Shown piece by piece: positions 32,340-42,448 of a stretch of DNA of 43,826 nt. The stretch is from Mycobacterium asiaticum (GTDB lineage: Bacteria; Actinomycetota; Actinomycetes; Mycobacteriales; Mycobacteriaceae): NCBI RefSeq assembly GCF_001673365.1, contig NZ_LZLS01000175.1, positions 1-43,826 of the forward strand. The letters run 5' to 3'. The position numbers were made by a program, and so were the translations under genes. Numbering within the stretch: the first letter of the stretch is position 1; the number at the start of each line of letters is the position of its first letter. The notes beneath the pieces were generated by a model. That model worked only from the letters and a program-made list of their open reading frames with translations, was not told where the DNA came from and did no database searches.

Positions 32340-33008
32340 CGCGTTTAAACTCCCATTCGACTGCATGCGCATTTTCTTTGCTGCTGACCCGATGAGTTGC
32401 TTATCGGACCGCTGGGCGGTGCGACCGCTGCCCCGAAACCGGTAGGTGTGTGCAGACCAGACCGATCTAACGATTTCCTACGTCCCCACCCGGGCACGCC
32501 TGTGTGCCGCCTTGATGATCGACCCTGGACTAATCCCGCTCCCCGAACAACTAGTCGCGTGTTCAACGGTAATCATCTCTCGGTAGGGGTGCGGGGGTTA
32601 TCGGAAAATTTTCATGCTTTACACAGCCAGCTTTGAGGTCGCTGCCCGGGGGCGCAGTGCCCTGATCTGCGCTAAGACTCATAAGGGCCGGCTCGCTGCT
32701 GTGACTGTTGTGATTCCTGATACATCTGTGGTGGCTGTGGGCGGTGTGAGAACTGAGCCAGTGGTTCGTGCGCTCGGGGGCCGCCCGCTTTTGGCACCAG
32801 CGTCCCGTTGTGACGAGGGTAACACCTCCGGCGACCGCGTCCGCCGGATCGCCTGCACGCGCGGTCTACCCCAGGGGGCTGGCACGCCACCGCATCCTCG
32901 TTCGGGACGGTCTCGTATGGGTGCGGGGGTCCAGTCTGCGTCGACGCCCGTGTGGCGCAGTGCGGCTGCGCGACCACCGGGTTCGCTTAGCCGGCCCGAC
33001 CCGGCCAG
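32340..33008. other. 669-bp noncoding region between tesA and fadD26
   Basis: This region is expected to carry the promoter of the fadD26-pps-drr operon, which in M. tuberculosis lies upstream of fadD26. I could not pick a convincing -10/-35 pair on the minus strand. Noted elements are an AT-rich patch at about 32598-32626 holding the 10-bp palindrome GAAAATTTTC (32604-32613), and a GGGAG Shine-Dalgarno at 32350-32354 just before fadD26. In M. tuberculosis a small hypothetical gene (Rv2929) sits here; a minus-strand frame of similar size (32672-32977, GTG start, about 101 codons) exists, but it lacks a ribosome site and looks no more coding than the shadows on the other strand. Confidence 0.6.

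Positions 33009-33010
<2 letters not shown>
32989..33010 (-). terminator. Possible hairpin terminator at the tesA stop
   Basis: On the minus strand an 8-bp stem (AGCTGGCC / GGCCGGCT, one G-U pair) with a 6-base loop starts at the tesA stop codon. There is no T-run after it, so it would be a stem-only terminator of the kind proposed for mycobacteria, or simply a GC-rich chance hairpin. If active it would separate tesA from fadD26 transcription. Confidence 0.35.
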
Positions 33011-34778
<1,768 letters not shown>

Positions 34779-34832
34779 GCGCTCGATCAAACCGATGCGG
34801 CCGCAGGCCGTGGATCTGCGCTCCGCGCGCCG

Positions 34833-34838
34833 TAGGAT
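34833..34838 (+). promoter_or_regulatory. Candidate -10 (TAGGAT) for a leaderless DUF177 transcript
   Basis: TAGGAT fits the mycobacterial TANNNT -10 and lies exactly 7 bases before ATG 34846, so the transcript would begin at or next to the start codon. The AGGA within it could instead act as a Shine-Dalgarno for a longer message. Confidence 0.45.
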
Positions 34839-34845
34839 TCCCGGT

Positions 34846-35454
34846 ATGGCCAAGCAGCACAGCCACACGGCACACCGGTCCAACCGAGGCTCCGCGCTGG
34901 GTCCGTTGACCTTTGATGTAACCCGGTTGGGCCGGCGCCCGGGAGCAATGGTGGCGGAGCGCGAGACCGTGCCCAGCCCGTCGCGCATCGGCGTGGAACT
35001 GATCGCGATCGAACGCGGCGCCCCACTTGACCTCGACCTGATCTTGCAATCGGTCTCTGAAGGGGTGCTGGTGACCGGGACGGTGAGCGGTCCCACCACC
35101 GGGGAGTGCTCGCGCTGTCTGTCGCCCATCCAGGGCCGGGTGCAGGTGGAGCTGACCGAACTATTCGCGTATCCAGACAGTGCTACCGAGGCGACCACCG
35201 AGGAAGACGAGGTCGGTCACGTGGTCGACCAGACCATCAACCTCGAGCAGCAGATCATCGACGCCGTCGGACTGGAACTGCCGTTCTCACCGGTGTGCTC
35301 GTCCGAGTGCCCAGGTCTGTGCCCGCAGTGTGGCGTCTCGCTGGCCGCCGAACCGGGGCACCAGCACGATCTGATCGACCCCAGGTGGGCCAAACTGGCT
35401 GCGATGTTGCCTAACCAAGACGACGCGGACACCGAACAGCGAGGTGAGCGGTGA
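34846..35454 (+). CDS. DUF177/YceD family protein
   Basis: This 202-residue protein matches M. tuberculosis Rv2926c and the YceD/DUF177 family, linked in other bacteria to accumulation of 23S rRNA and usually encoded next to rpmF (ribosomal protein L32). The conserved core includes [15 protein letters not shown] and SPSRIG. Two cysteine pairs, CSRC and a later [13 protein letters not shown], suggest a metal-binding knuckle. ATG 34846 is preferred over an in-frame ATG at 34795 because of the TAGGAT element 7 bases upstream and because conservation begins after it. There is no rpmF here: the stop overlaps the rnc start by four bases (GTGA), tying an rRNA-related protein to RNase III. Confidence 0.88.
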   Translation: MAKQHSHTAHRSNRGSALGPLTFDVTRLGRRPGAMVAERETVPSPSRIGVELIAIERGAPLDLDLILQSVSEGVLVTGTVSGPTTGECSRCLSPIQGRVQVELTELFAYPDSATEATTEEDEVGHVVDQTINLEQQIIDAVGLELPFSPVCSSECPGLCPQCGVSLAAEPGHQHDLIDPRWAKLAAMLPNQDDADTEQRGER

Positions 35455-36188
35455 CCCCATCGCGGCAGAAACTGCTCGATGCGCTGGGTGTCGATCTGCC
35501 CGACGAACTGCTGGGATTGGCGCTGACGCACCGCAGCTACGCCTACGAGAACGGCGGGCTGCCCACCAACGAGCGCTTGGAGTTCCTCGGCGACGCGGTA
35601 CTCGGCCTGACCATCACCGACGAGCTCTATCGTCGCCACCCGGAACGTTCGGAAGGCGACCTGGCCAAACTGCGGGCCAGCATCGTCAACACCCAGGCGC
35701 TGGCCGATGTCGCGCGCAACCTGAGCGACGACGGCCTGGGCGTACACGTGCTGCTGGGCCGTGGCGAGGCCAACACCGGCGGCGCCGACAAATCCAGCAT
35801 CCTGGCCGACGGCATGGAATCGCTGCTGGGTGCGATCTATCTGCAGCATGGCATCGAGGTGGCGCGCGAAACGATCTTGCGCTTGTTCGGACCGCTGTTG
35901 GACACCGCGCCCACGCTCGGTGCCGGCTTGGATTGGAAGACCAGCCTGCAGGAGCTCACCGCGGCACGGACGCTGGGCGCGCCGTCCTACCTGGTCACCT
36001 CGACCGGTCCGGACCATGACAAGGAATTCACCGCGGTGGTCGTGGTGATGGAGACCGAATACGGGTCGGGTGTCGGGCGCACCAAGAAGGAAGCCGAGCA
36101 GAAGGCGGCCTCGGCCGCCTACAAGGCGCTCGAGGCCGGCTCGCCGACTTCGTCCGCGCTGGACACGGCCGGAAAGTCCTCCGGCTGA
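35451..36188 (+). CDS. rnc: Ribonuclease III
   Basis: RNase III cleaves double-stranded RNA and matures rRNA precursors. The 245-residue protein carries the family signature [12 protein letters not shown] at 40-51 with acidic metal ligands Glu44 and Asp48, and the second acidic pair Asp120 and Glu123 in [12 protein letters not shown] double-stranded RNA-binding domain follows from about 161 to 232 ([20 protein letters not shown] onward, ending in [16 protein letters not shown]). The GTG start 35451-35453 overlaps the stop of the DUF177 gene. Length and sequence agree with M. tuberculosis Rv2925c apart from a different C-terminal tail. Confidence 0.97.
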   Translation: MTPSRQKLLDALGVDLPDELLGLALTHRSYAYENGGLPTNERLEFLGDAVLGLTITDELYRRHPERSEGDLAKLRASIVNTQALADVARNLSDDGLGVHVLLGRGEANTGGADKSSILADGMESLLGAIYLQHGIEVARETILRLFGPLLDTAPTLGAGLDWKTSLQELTAARTLGAPSYLVTSTGPDHDKEFTAVVVVMETEYGSGVGRTKKEAEQKAASAAYKALEAGSPTSSALDTAGKSSG

Positions 36189-36224
36189 GCCTTGCCCGCG
36201 CCCTGCCCCGCCTTGCCCCGCCGC

Positions 36225-36241
36225 GCCCGGCTTCGCCGGGC
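36225..36241. other. Perfect GC hairpin between rnc and fpg
   Basis: GCCCGGC and GCCGGGC form a 7-bp perfect stem with a 3-base TTC loop in the 69-base gap between rnc and fpg. No T-run follows on either strand. The gap also has C-rich repeats (CCTTGCCC-type). It might attenuate or protect the rnc message, or be neutral. Confidence 0.4.
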
Positions 36242-36257
36242 TTGCGATCATCACTAG

Positions 36258-37118
36258 GTGCCTGAGCTACCGGAAGTCGAGGTGGTGCGGCGCGGTCTGC
36301 AAACCCACGTAGTGGGCAAGACGATCACCGCGGTCCGGGTCCACCACCCACGGGCGGTGCGACGCCACGAGGCCGGGCCCGCCGACCTGACCGCGCGGCT
36401 GCTCGACGCGCGCATCACCGGCACCGATCGGCGTGGCAAGTACCTATGGCTGACGTTGGACAAGCCTGGCGATCCAGACGTCGCGCTTGTCGTGCACCTG
36501 GGGATGAGCGGGCAGATGCTGCTGGGGACGGTGCCGCGCGCCGATCACGTCCGGATTTCCGCACTGCTCGACGACGGGACGGTGCTGAGTTTCGCCGATC
36601 AACGGACCTTCGGCGGCTGGTTGCTCGCCGACCTGGTGACGGTGGACGGTAGCGTCGTCCCGGCACCCGTCGCGCACCTGGCGCGTGATCCGCTGGACCC
36701 ACGGTTCGATGCCGATGCGGTGGTTGAAGTGTTGCGCCGCAAGCATTCTGAGATCAAGCGCCAGCTGCTGGATCAGCAGGTGGTGTCCGGGATCGGCAAC
36801 ATCTACGCCGACGAGGCACTGTGGCGAGCCAAGGTCAACGGCGCGCGGATCGCCGACACGCTTTCCCGCCGGCGGTTGGCCGACATCCTGTCCGCAGCAG
36901 CCGACGTGATGCGCGAGGCGCTGGGCAAGGGCGGCACGTCGTTCGATTCGCTGTACGTCAACGTTAACGGCGAATCGGGCTACTTCGACCGGTCACTGGA
37001 CGCCTACGGGCGGGAAGGCGAGAACTGCCGGCGGTGTGGCGCGGTGATGCGCCGAGAGAAGTTCATGAACCGCTCGTCGTTCTATTGCCCGAAATGCCAA
37101 CCGCGACCACGTCGTTGA
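36258..37118 (+). CDS. fpg: Formamidopyrimidine-DNA glycosylase (Fpg/MutM)
   Basis: Fpg is a bifunctional base-excision repair glycosylase/lyase that removes 8-oxoguanine and ring-opened purines. After the GTG start the N-terminus is PELPEVE, giving the catalytic Pro2 and Glu3. Lys61 in DRRGKYLW corresponds to the conserved beta-hairpin lysine. The helix-two-turn-helix region includes [12 protein letters not shown]. The C-terminal zinc finger has Cys257, Cys260, Cys277 and Cys280. The protein has 286 residues. The start is fixed by the need for Pro-Glu directly after Met; the ribosome site is weak. It is followed, on the other strand, by a PIG-L-type deacetylase whose stop lies 8 bases beyond the fpg stop. 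Confidence 0.97.
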   Translation: MPELPEVEVVRRGLQTHVVGKTITAVRVHHPRAVRRHEAGPADLTARLLDARITGTDRRGKYLWLTLDKPGDPDVALVVHLGMSGQMLLGTVPRADHVRISALLDDGTVLSFADQRTFGGWLLADLVTVDGSVVPAPVAHLARDPLDPRFDADAVVEVLRRKHSEIKRQLLDQQVVSGIGNIYADEALWRAKVNGARIADTLSRRRLADILSAAADVMREALGKGGTSFDSLYVNVNGESGYFDRSLDAYGREGENCRRCGAVMRREKFMNRSSFYCPKCQPRPRR

Positions 37119-37126
37119 CGAGAAAG

Positions 37127-37903
37127 TCAGTCGAAAATGTCGCGGCGACGGGTGCCGGCCGGCAGCGTCGGATCGACAAACCACTCCCGGCCGAACAGTA
37201 GGCCGAACAGTTGCGGCGGCGTTTTGAGCATCGCGTCGAACAGCAAGCTGCTCAAGCCATTTCCATCGACCTGGGAGCGGTGGGCAGCCATCGCATTACG
37301 CTTTTGTCGCGCATACCGGAACACATCGACCCGGTGGGTGATTGTCGCGCGCGGCGCATAGGCGTTGCGGGCGACCTCCCGCTCGTAAGGAGCTGGCAGC
37401 CGCAGCCAGTGGGCCAGATCGGCTGTCCTGGTTAGCAATTCGCGCGGCATGGTCACCTCGAGTACTCGCGGAGTCGCGGCGAGTTCGGCGGCACGCTTGC
37501 CGACATGGTGGACCTGGATGTGGTCGCGGTGGCCGTAGCCACCGTTGGACTGGTAATTCAGCAGCACGTCGGCGTCTTCGTCGCGCAGGATGGTGGCCAC
37601 GCGCTGTGCTGCCTCCTCGACATCGGCGCGCCCGAACCGGACCCGTCCGGGTGGATCCGGGTAGAACTCCGGGCCGAAGCCGCTGTCGGCATAGCCCAGG
37701 CACTCCGTTCGTTGTACGCCGAGAATGCCTGTGCTGGAATGCAACTCGTCCATTCGGCGGTCGTCTTCGTCGTTGTGTACCCGACCGTCGGTCGCGGTTA
37801 CGACCACCGCTCGGTGCCCGGCTGCAGCCACCCGCGCGAGCGTCCCGCCGGTGAGGATCACTTCGTCATCGGGATGGGCGTGCAGGGCGACAACGGTAGC
37901 CAT
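37127..37903 (-). CDS. PIG-L/LmbE family zinc deacetylase
   Basis: This 258-residue protein has the hallmarks of the PIG-L (LmbE/MshB-like) N-deacetylases: N-terminal HPDDE at 10-14 giving two zinc ligands (His10, Asp13), and HRDH at 125-128 with the third ligand His128 and a likely catalytic His125. Relatives deacetylate GlcNAc-linked or thiol-linked small molecules (MshB, Mca); the substrate here is unknown. No signal peptide is seen. I chose ATG 37901-37903 because the protein begins MATVVALHAHPDDE, the usual spacing to the motif; a longer frame would run into the divergent OsmC gene. It interrupts an otherwise plus-strand block and is, from memory, absent between fpg and Rv2923c in M. tuberculosis. 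Its stop converges on fpg. Confidence 0.85.
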   Translation of the reverse strand: MATVVALHAHPDDEVILTGGTLARVAAAGHRAVVVTATDGRVHNDEDDRRMDELHSSTGILGVQRTECLGYADSGFGPEFYPDPPGRVRFGRADVEEAAQRVATILRDEDADVLLNYQSNGGYGHRDHIQVHHVGKRAAELAATPRVLEVTMPRELLTRTADLAHWLRLPAPYEREVARNAYAPRATITHRVDVFRYARQKRNAMAAHRSQVDGNGLSSLLFDAMLKTPPQLFGLLFGREWFVDPTLPAGTRRRDIFD

Positions 37904-37910
37904 GCCACGC

Positions 37911-37916
37911 AGTATG
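37911..37916 (-). promoter_or_regulatory. Candidate -10 (CATACT) for the PIG-L gene
   Basis: On the minus strand CATACT lies 7 bases before ATG 37903. It keeps the two most conserved bases of the mycobacterial TANNNT element (A at position 2, T at position 6). No Shine-Dalgarno precedes the ATG, so a leaderless message is plausible. Confidence 0.35.
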
Positions 37917-37970
37917 CCCGTCGTCCATGGCGCCTCCGGCGGTCCGGTGAGAACCCGGTAGAAATGAGCC

Positions 37971-38384
37971 ATGACCGAACTGTGGGTCGAACGCACCGGT
38001 ACCCGCCGCTATACGGGACACAGCTCACGGGGCGCGCAGGTGCTCGTCGGCTCCGAGGACGTCGAGGGAGTGTTCACTCCCGGCGAGCTGATGAAGATCG
38101 CGCTGGCCGCGTGTTCCGGCATGTCCAGCGACCAGCCGCTGGCTCGCCGGCTGGGCGACGACTATCAGGCCGTGATCCGGGTGTCCGGCGCGGCGGACCG
38201 CGACCAGGAGCGCTATCCGCTGCTCGAGGAGGTCCTCGAGTTGGACCTGTCCGGGTTGTCCGAGGAAGACGCCGAACGGCTGCTGGTTGTGGTCAACCGG
38301 GCGATCGACGCTGTCTGCACCGTCGGACGGACGCTGAAGTCGGGCACCACAGTGAACTTCGAGGTCAAAGATGTCCGATCCTGA
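37971..38384 (+). CDS. OsmC/Ohr family protein (Rv2923c-like)
   Basis: This 137-residue protein has the OsmC fold pattern, with two cysteines in the family positions: Cys48 in ALAACSGM and Cys116 in DAVCTVGR. OsmC/Ohr proteins reduce organic hydroperoxides through such a pair, though several mycobacterial members are uncharacterised. No signal peptide or membrane segment is present. The ATG 37971 start is 67 bases from the divergent PIG-L start and has only a weak ribosome site. Its end overlaps acyP by 14 bases, so the two are co-translated. The corresponding M. tuberculosis gene is Rv2923c by position. Confidence 0.85.
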   Translation: MTELWVERTGTRRYTGHSSRGAQVLVGSEDVEGVFTPGELMKIALAACSGMSSDQPLARRLGDDYQAVIRVSGAADRDQERYPLLEEVLELDLSGLSEEDAERLLVVVNRAIDAVCTVGRTLKSGTTVNFEVKDVRS

Positions 38385-38664
38385 CGTCCGGCTCACGGCG
38401 TCGGTCCACGGAAAAGTCCAGGGCGTGGGCTTTCGCTGGTGGACCCGCAGTCGCGCGCTCGAACTGGGCCTGACCGGTTACGCGGCCAACCGCGCCGATG
38501 GAAGCGTGCAGGTTGTGGCTCAGGGACCCCGCGCGGCCGCCGAGGAACTGCTGCAGCTACTCGAAGGCGGTGACACGTGGCCGGCCCGCCCGGGTCATGT
38601 GGACAAGGTGAGCGCCGACTGGTCGGAGCCCACCGAGCAATACCAGGGATTCGTCGAACGCTGA
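38371..38664 (+). CDS. acyP: Acylphosphatase
   Basis: Acylphosphatase hydrolyses carboxyl-phosphate bonds such as acetyl phosphate. The 97-residue protein has the family signature GKVQGVGFRWW with the phosphate-binding Arg22, and the catalytic Asn40 in GYAANRADG. The length is typical. It overlaps the OsmC-like gene by 14 bases and lies 134 bases upstream of smc. Sequence and position match the small acyP gene (Rv2922.1c) of M. tuberculosis. Confidence 0.95.
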   Translation: MSDPDVRLTASVHGKVQGVGFRWWTRSRALELGLTGYAANRADGSVQVVAQGPRAAAEELLQLLEGGDTWPARPGHVDKVSADWSEPTEQYQGFVER

Positions 38665-38784
38665 TAGCCCCCGGCTGGCAGTGACCGATGGGGTCATTGT
38701 GGCCAGTGGGTCGGGCTGTGTGTGACCAGGCCATGTCGCAGCCGACGACACCCCTTGGTGCGCCGGCGCGGCCGGGATCAGCGG

Positions 38785-38790
38785 TAGTCT
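38785..38790 (+). promoter_or_regulatory. Candidate -10 (TAGTCT) for a leaderless smc transcript
   Basis: TAGTCT fits TANNNT and ends 8 bases before GTG 38799. There is no purine-rich ribosome site before that GTG, so a message starting at the GTG would explain how it is translated. Confidence 0.45.
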
Positions 38791-38798
38791 GGCTCGCC

Positions 38799-41700
38799 GT
38801 GTACCTCAAGAGTCTGACGCTCAAGGGCTTCAAGTCCTTCGCGGCGCCGACGACTCTGCGCTTCGAGCCGGGCATCACCGCGGTCGTCGGGCCCAATGGT
38901 TCGGGTAAATCCAACGTGGTCGACGCGCTGGCCTGGGTGATGGGGGAGCAGGGGGCCAAGACACTGCGCGGCGGCAAGATGGAGGACGTCATCTTTGCCG
39001 GCACCTCCTCGCGTGCCCCGCTGGGCCGCGCCGAGGTCACCGTCACCATCGACAACTCCGACAACGCGCTGCCGATCGAGTACTCCGAGGTGTCGATCAC
39101 CCGCCGGATGTTCCGCGACGGCGCCAGTGAATACGAAATCAACGGCAGCAGTTGCCGTTTGATGGATGTCCAGGAATTGCTCAGCGACTCCGGAATCGGC
39201 CGCGAAATGCACGTCATCGTCGGCCAAGGCAAGCTCGACGAAATCCTGCAGTCCCGGCCCGAAGACCGGCGCGCGTTCATCGAAGAGGCCGCCGGCGTGC
39301 TCAAGCACCGCAAGCGCAAGGAAAAGGCGCTGCGCAAGCTCGACGCGATGGCGGCAAACCTGGCCCGCCTCACCGACCTGACCACCGAACTGCGTCGTCA
39401 ACTCAAACCGTTGGGCCGGCAAGCCGAAGTGGCCCGTCGCGCACAGACCATTCAGGCCGACCTGCGCGACGCCCGGCTGCGCCTGGCCGCCGACGACCTG
39501 GTGCACCGCCGGGCCGAGCGTCAGGCGATCTTCGACACCGAGACCAGCATGCGCCGCGAGCACGACGACGCCGCCGCCCGGCTGGCGGTCGCTGCCGAAG
39601 AGCTTGCCGCGCACGAAGAATCGCTCACCGAGCTGTCCCAGCGCGCCGAGGCGATACAGCAGACCTGGTTTCGGTTGTCCGCCTTGGCCGAACGGGTCGG
39701 CGCGACGATACGCATCGCCAGTGAACGCGCTCATCACCTCGACGTCGAGCCGGTGCGGACCAGCGACACCGATCCCGACGCTTTGGAAGCCGAGGCCGAG
39801 CAGGTGGCCCTGTTCGAGGAACAGCTGCTTGCTGAGTTGGAAGAGGCGCGTATCCGGCTCGATGCCGCGCGCGCGGAACTGGCCGAACGGGAGCGCCGAG
39901 CCGTCGAGGCCGATAAAGCCCATCTCGCGGCGGTCCGCGCCGAGGCCGACCGGCGAGAAGGCCTGGCGCGGTTGGCCGGTCAGGTGGAAACCATGCGCGC
40001 GCGCGTCGAGTCGATCGACAACACCGTCTCGCAATTGTCCGAGCGGATCGAACATGCCGCCGCCCGAGCACAGCAGTCCCGCGCTGAGTTCGAAAGCGTG
40101 CAAGGCCGGGTCGGCCAACTCGACCAGGGTGAGGTTGGACTCGACGAGCAGCACGAACGCACGGTGGCGGCGCTGCGCCACAGCGACGAACGGGTTACCG
40201 AGTTGCAGGCCGCTGAACGCGGCGCGGAACGCGAAGTGGCGTCGTTGCGCGCCCGTATCGACGCGCTGTCGGTGAGCCTGGAACGCAAGGACGGGACCGC
40301 GTGGTTAGCCCGAAACCACGGTGACACAGGGCTTTTCGGCTCCGTCGCGGAACTGGTCCGGGTGCGTCCAGGCTACGAGGTGGCGCTGGCCACGGTGCTG
40401 GGCTCGGCGGCCGACGCCCTGGCCGCCGACAGCTTGAGTACCGCGCGGGCCGCCGTCGCCGCGCTCAAGCAGGCCGACGGCGGCCGGGCCGCACTGGTGC
40501 TCAGTGACTGGCCGGCCGAGCCGCCGCCGGGCGGCGCCCTGCCCGGCGGGGCGCTGTGGGCGCTGGATCTGATCGAGGCGCCGGCACGACTGCGCGGGGC
40601 CATGGTGGCCATGTTGTCCGGTGTCGCGGTGGTCAACGACCTGGGCGACGCGCTGGATCTGGTAGCCAGCCGACCCGCACTGCGCGCGGTCACCCTCGAA
40701 GGCGATCTGGTGGGCGCCGGTTGGGTCAGCGGGGGATCGGATCGCAAGGTTTCCACCCTCGAGATCGCCTCGGAGATCGAAAAGGCGCGAAACGACCTGG
40801 CCGCCGCCGAGACACAGGTCGCTCAGTTGAGCGCGGCGCTATCCGGCGCGCTGACCGAACAGGCCGCCAGACAGGATGCGGCCGAGCACGCACTGGCCGC
40901 ACTCAATGAATCCGACACCACGATCTCGGCCATGTACGACCAGCTCGGCCGGTTGGGGCAGGAGGCGCGCGCGGCCGACGACGAGTGGACCAGGTTGCTG
41001 CAGCAACGCGAGGAGCTTGAAGCCGGGCGGGTGCGGACCGTCGAGGAAGTGATCGAACTCGAGACCAGGTTGCGCAACGCCCAGCAGAGCGAACACGTGC
41101 AGCAGGCCGAACCCGATAACCGGCAGGAGATCGCCGCCGCGGCCGACATGGCGCGCAGCTTGGAGGTCGAGGCCAGGCTGACGGTGCGCACCGCCGAGGA
41201 ACGCGCCAACGCGGTGCGCGGGCGGGCCGACTCGCTGCGGCGCGCGGCGGCGGCCGAACGCGATGCCCGTCTGCGCGCCGAACAGGCGCGCGCCGCCCGA
41301 ATGCGCGCGGCGGCGGTGGCCGCGGCGGTGGCCGAATCCGGGCGACTGCTGGCCTGGCGGCTGAACCGGGTGGTGGATTCGGCTTCTCAGCTGCGCGACG
41401 AGTTGACCGCCGAACGCCAGCAACGGTCGGCCGCACTGGCCGCGGTCCGTGATGAGACGAACACGCTGGGCGCGCGGGTGGCCGCCCTGACCGATTCGCT
41501 GCACCGCGACGAAGTGGCAAATGCGCAGGCTGCGCTGCGAATCGAGCAACTCGAGCAGATGGTGCTCGAACAGTTCGGGATGGCGCCGGCGGATCTGGTC
41601 GCCGAATACGGTCCCGACGTCGCGCTGCCCCCGACCGACCTGGAGATGGCCGAGTTCGAGCAGGCCCGCGAGCGAGGGGAGCAGGTGGTCGCGCCGGCGC

Positions 41701-42395
41701 CGATGCCGTTCGACCGCACTACCCAGGAACGCCGGGCCAAGCGTGCCGAACGGGAGCTGAACGAGCTCGGCAGGGTCAACCCGCTTGCGCTGGAAGAGTT
41801 TGCTGCATTGGAGGAACGGTACAACTTCCTGTCGACCCAGCTCGAAGATGTCAAAGGCGCCCGTAAGGACCTGCTGGATGTCGTCGCCGACGTCGACGCC
41901 CGTATCCTGCAAGTGTTCAGTGACGCATTCACCGACGTAGAACGCGAGTTCCAAACGGTGTTCACCGCGCTGTTCCCGGGCGGGGAGGGAAGGCTGCGGC
42001 TGACCCAGCCCGACGACATGCTCAAAACCGGCATCGAGGTGGAGGCCCGTCCCCCCGGCAAGAAGGTCACTAGGCTGTCTTTGCTATCCGGTGGTGAAAA
42101 GGCGCTGACCGCGGTGGCGATGCTGGTCGCGATCTTCCGGGCCCGTCCGTCGCCGTTCTACATCATGGACGAGGTGGAAGCGGCACTGGACGACACCAAC
42201 CTGCGCCGGCTCATCGGCCTGTTCGAAATGCTGCGGGACCGCTCGCAGCTGATCATCATCACCCACCAGAAGCCCACCATGGAGGTGGCCGACGCGCTGT
42301 ACGGCGTCACGATGCAAGGCGACGGAATCACCGCGGTCATCTCGCAGCGGATCCGGGGGCAGCAGGTGGACCGGCTGGTCGCGAGTCCGTCGTAG
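38799..42395 (+). CDS. smc: Chromosome segregation ATPase SMC
   Basis: SMC is the core of the bacterial condensin that compacts and separates the chromosome, working with ScpA and ScpB (not in this window). The 1198-residue protein has Walker A GPNGSGKS at 31-38, long charged coiled-coil arms, a hinge in the middle (starting near [17 protein letters not shown], about residue 510), the ABC signature LSGGEKA near 1095 and Walker [14 protein letters not shown] near 1119. The start GTG gives the conserved [14 protein letters not shown]; the frame extends 37 codons further upstream without conservation. Length is near the 1205 of M. tuberculosis. A -10 like element lies 8 bases upstream. ftsY follows after 53 bases. 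Confidence 0.97.
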   Translation: MYLKSLTLKGFKSFAAPTTLRFEPGITAVVGPNGSGKSNVVDALAWVMGEQGAKTLRGGKMEDVIFAGTSSRAPLGRAEVTVTIDNSDNALPIEYSEVSITRRMFRDGASEYEINGSSCRLMDVQELLSDSGIGREMHVIVGQGKLDEILQSRPEDRRAFIEEAAGVLKHRKRKEKALRKLDAMAANLARLTDLTTELRRQLKPLGRQAEVARRAQTIQADLRDARLRLAADDLVHRRAERQAIFDTETSMRREHDDAAARLAVAAEELAAHEESLTELSQRAEAIQQTWFRLSALAERVGATIRIASERAHHLDVEPVRTSDTDPDALEAEAEQVALFEEQLLAELEEARIRLDAARAELAERERRAVEADKAHLAAVRAEADRREGLARLAGQVETMRARVESIDNTVSQLSERIEHAAARAQQSRAEFESVQGRVGQLDQGEVGLDEQHERTVAALRHSDERVTELQAAERGAEREVASLRARIDALSVSLERKDGTAWLARNHGDTGLFGSVAELVRVRPGYEVALATVLGSAADALAADSLSTARAAVAALKQADGGRAALVLSDWPAEPPPGGALPGGALWALDLIEAPARLRGAMVAMLSGVAVVNDLGDALDLVASRPALRAVTLEGDLVGAGWVSGGSDRKVSTLEIASEIEKARNDLAAAETQVAQLSAALSGALTEQAARQDAAEHALAALNESDTTISAMYDQLGRLGQEARAADDEWTRLLQQREELEAGRVRTVEEVIELETRLRNAQQSEHVQQAEPDNRQEIAAAADMARSLEVEARLTVRTAEERANAVRGRADSLRRAAAAERDARLRAEQARAARMRAAAVAAAVAESGRLLAWRLNRVVDSASQLRDELTAERQQRSAALAAVRDETNTLGARVAALTDSLHRDEVANAQAALRIEQLEQMVLEQFGMAPADLVAEYGPDVALPPTDLEMAEFEQARERGEQVVAPAPMPFDRTTQERRAKRAERELNELGRVNPLALEEFAALEERYNFLSTQLEDVKGARKDLLDVVADVDARILQVFSDAFTDVEREFQTVFTALFPGGEGRLRLTQPDDMLKTGIEVEARPPGKKVTRLSLLSGGEKALTAVAMLVAIFRARPSPFYIMDEVEAALDDTNLRRLIGLFEMLRDRSQLIIITHQKPTMEVADALYGVTMQGDGITAVISQRIRGQQVDRLVASPS

Positions 42396-42448
42396 CCCAC
42401 CGCAACGGCGGCGAATAACCAGTTTGAGTACGGGGAAGGATAGTCAGC

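Noticed and set aside
32340..32372. Longer FadD26 (594 residues) from ATG 32372
   Set aside because: Poor ribosome site; the inner ATG at 32339 has GGGAG and gives the exact family length.
32672..32977. Small minus-strand gene equivalent to Rv2929 between tesA and fadD26
   Set aside because: Size and place fit, but it starts with GTG without a ribosome site, and frames on both strands here look equally (non-)coding.
38688..38798. N-terminal extension of SMC by 37 codons
   Set aside because: The conserved SMC start [14 protein letters not shown] begins at GTG 38799, and the extension is not SMC-like.
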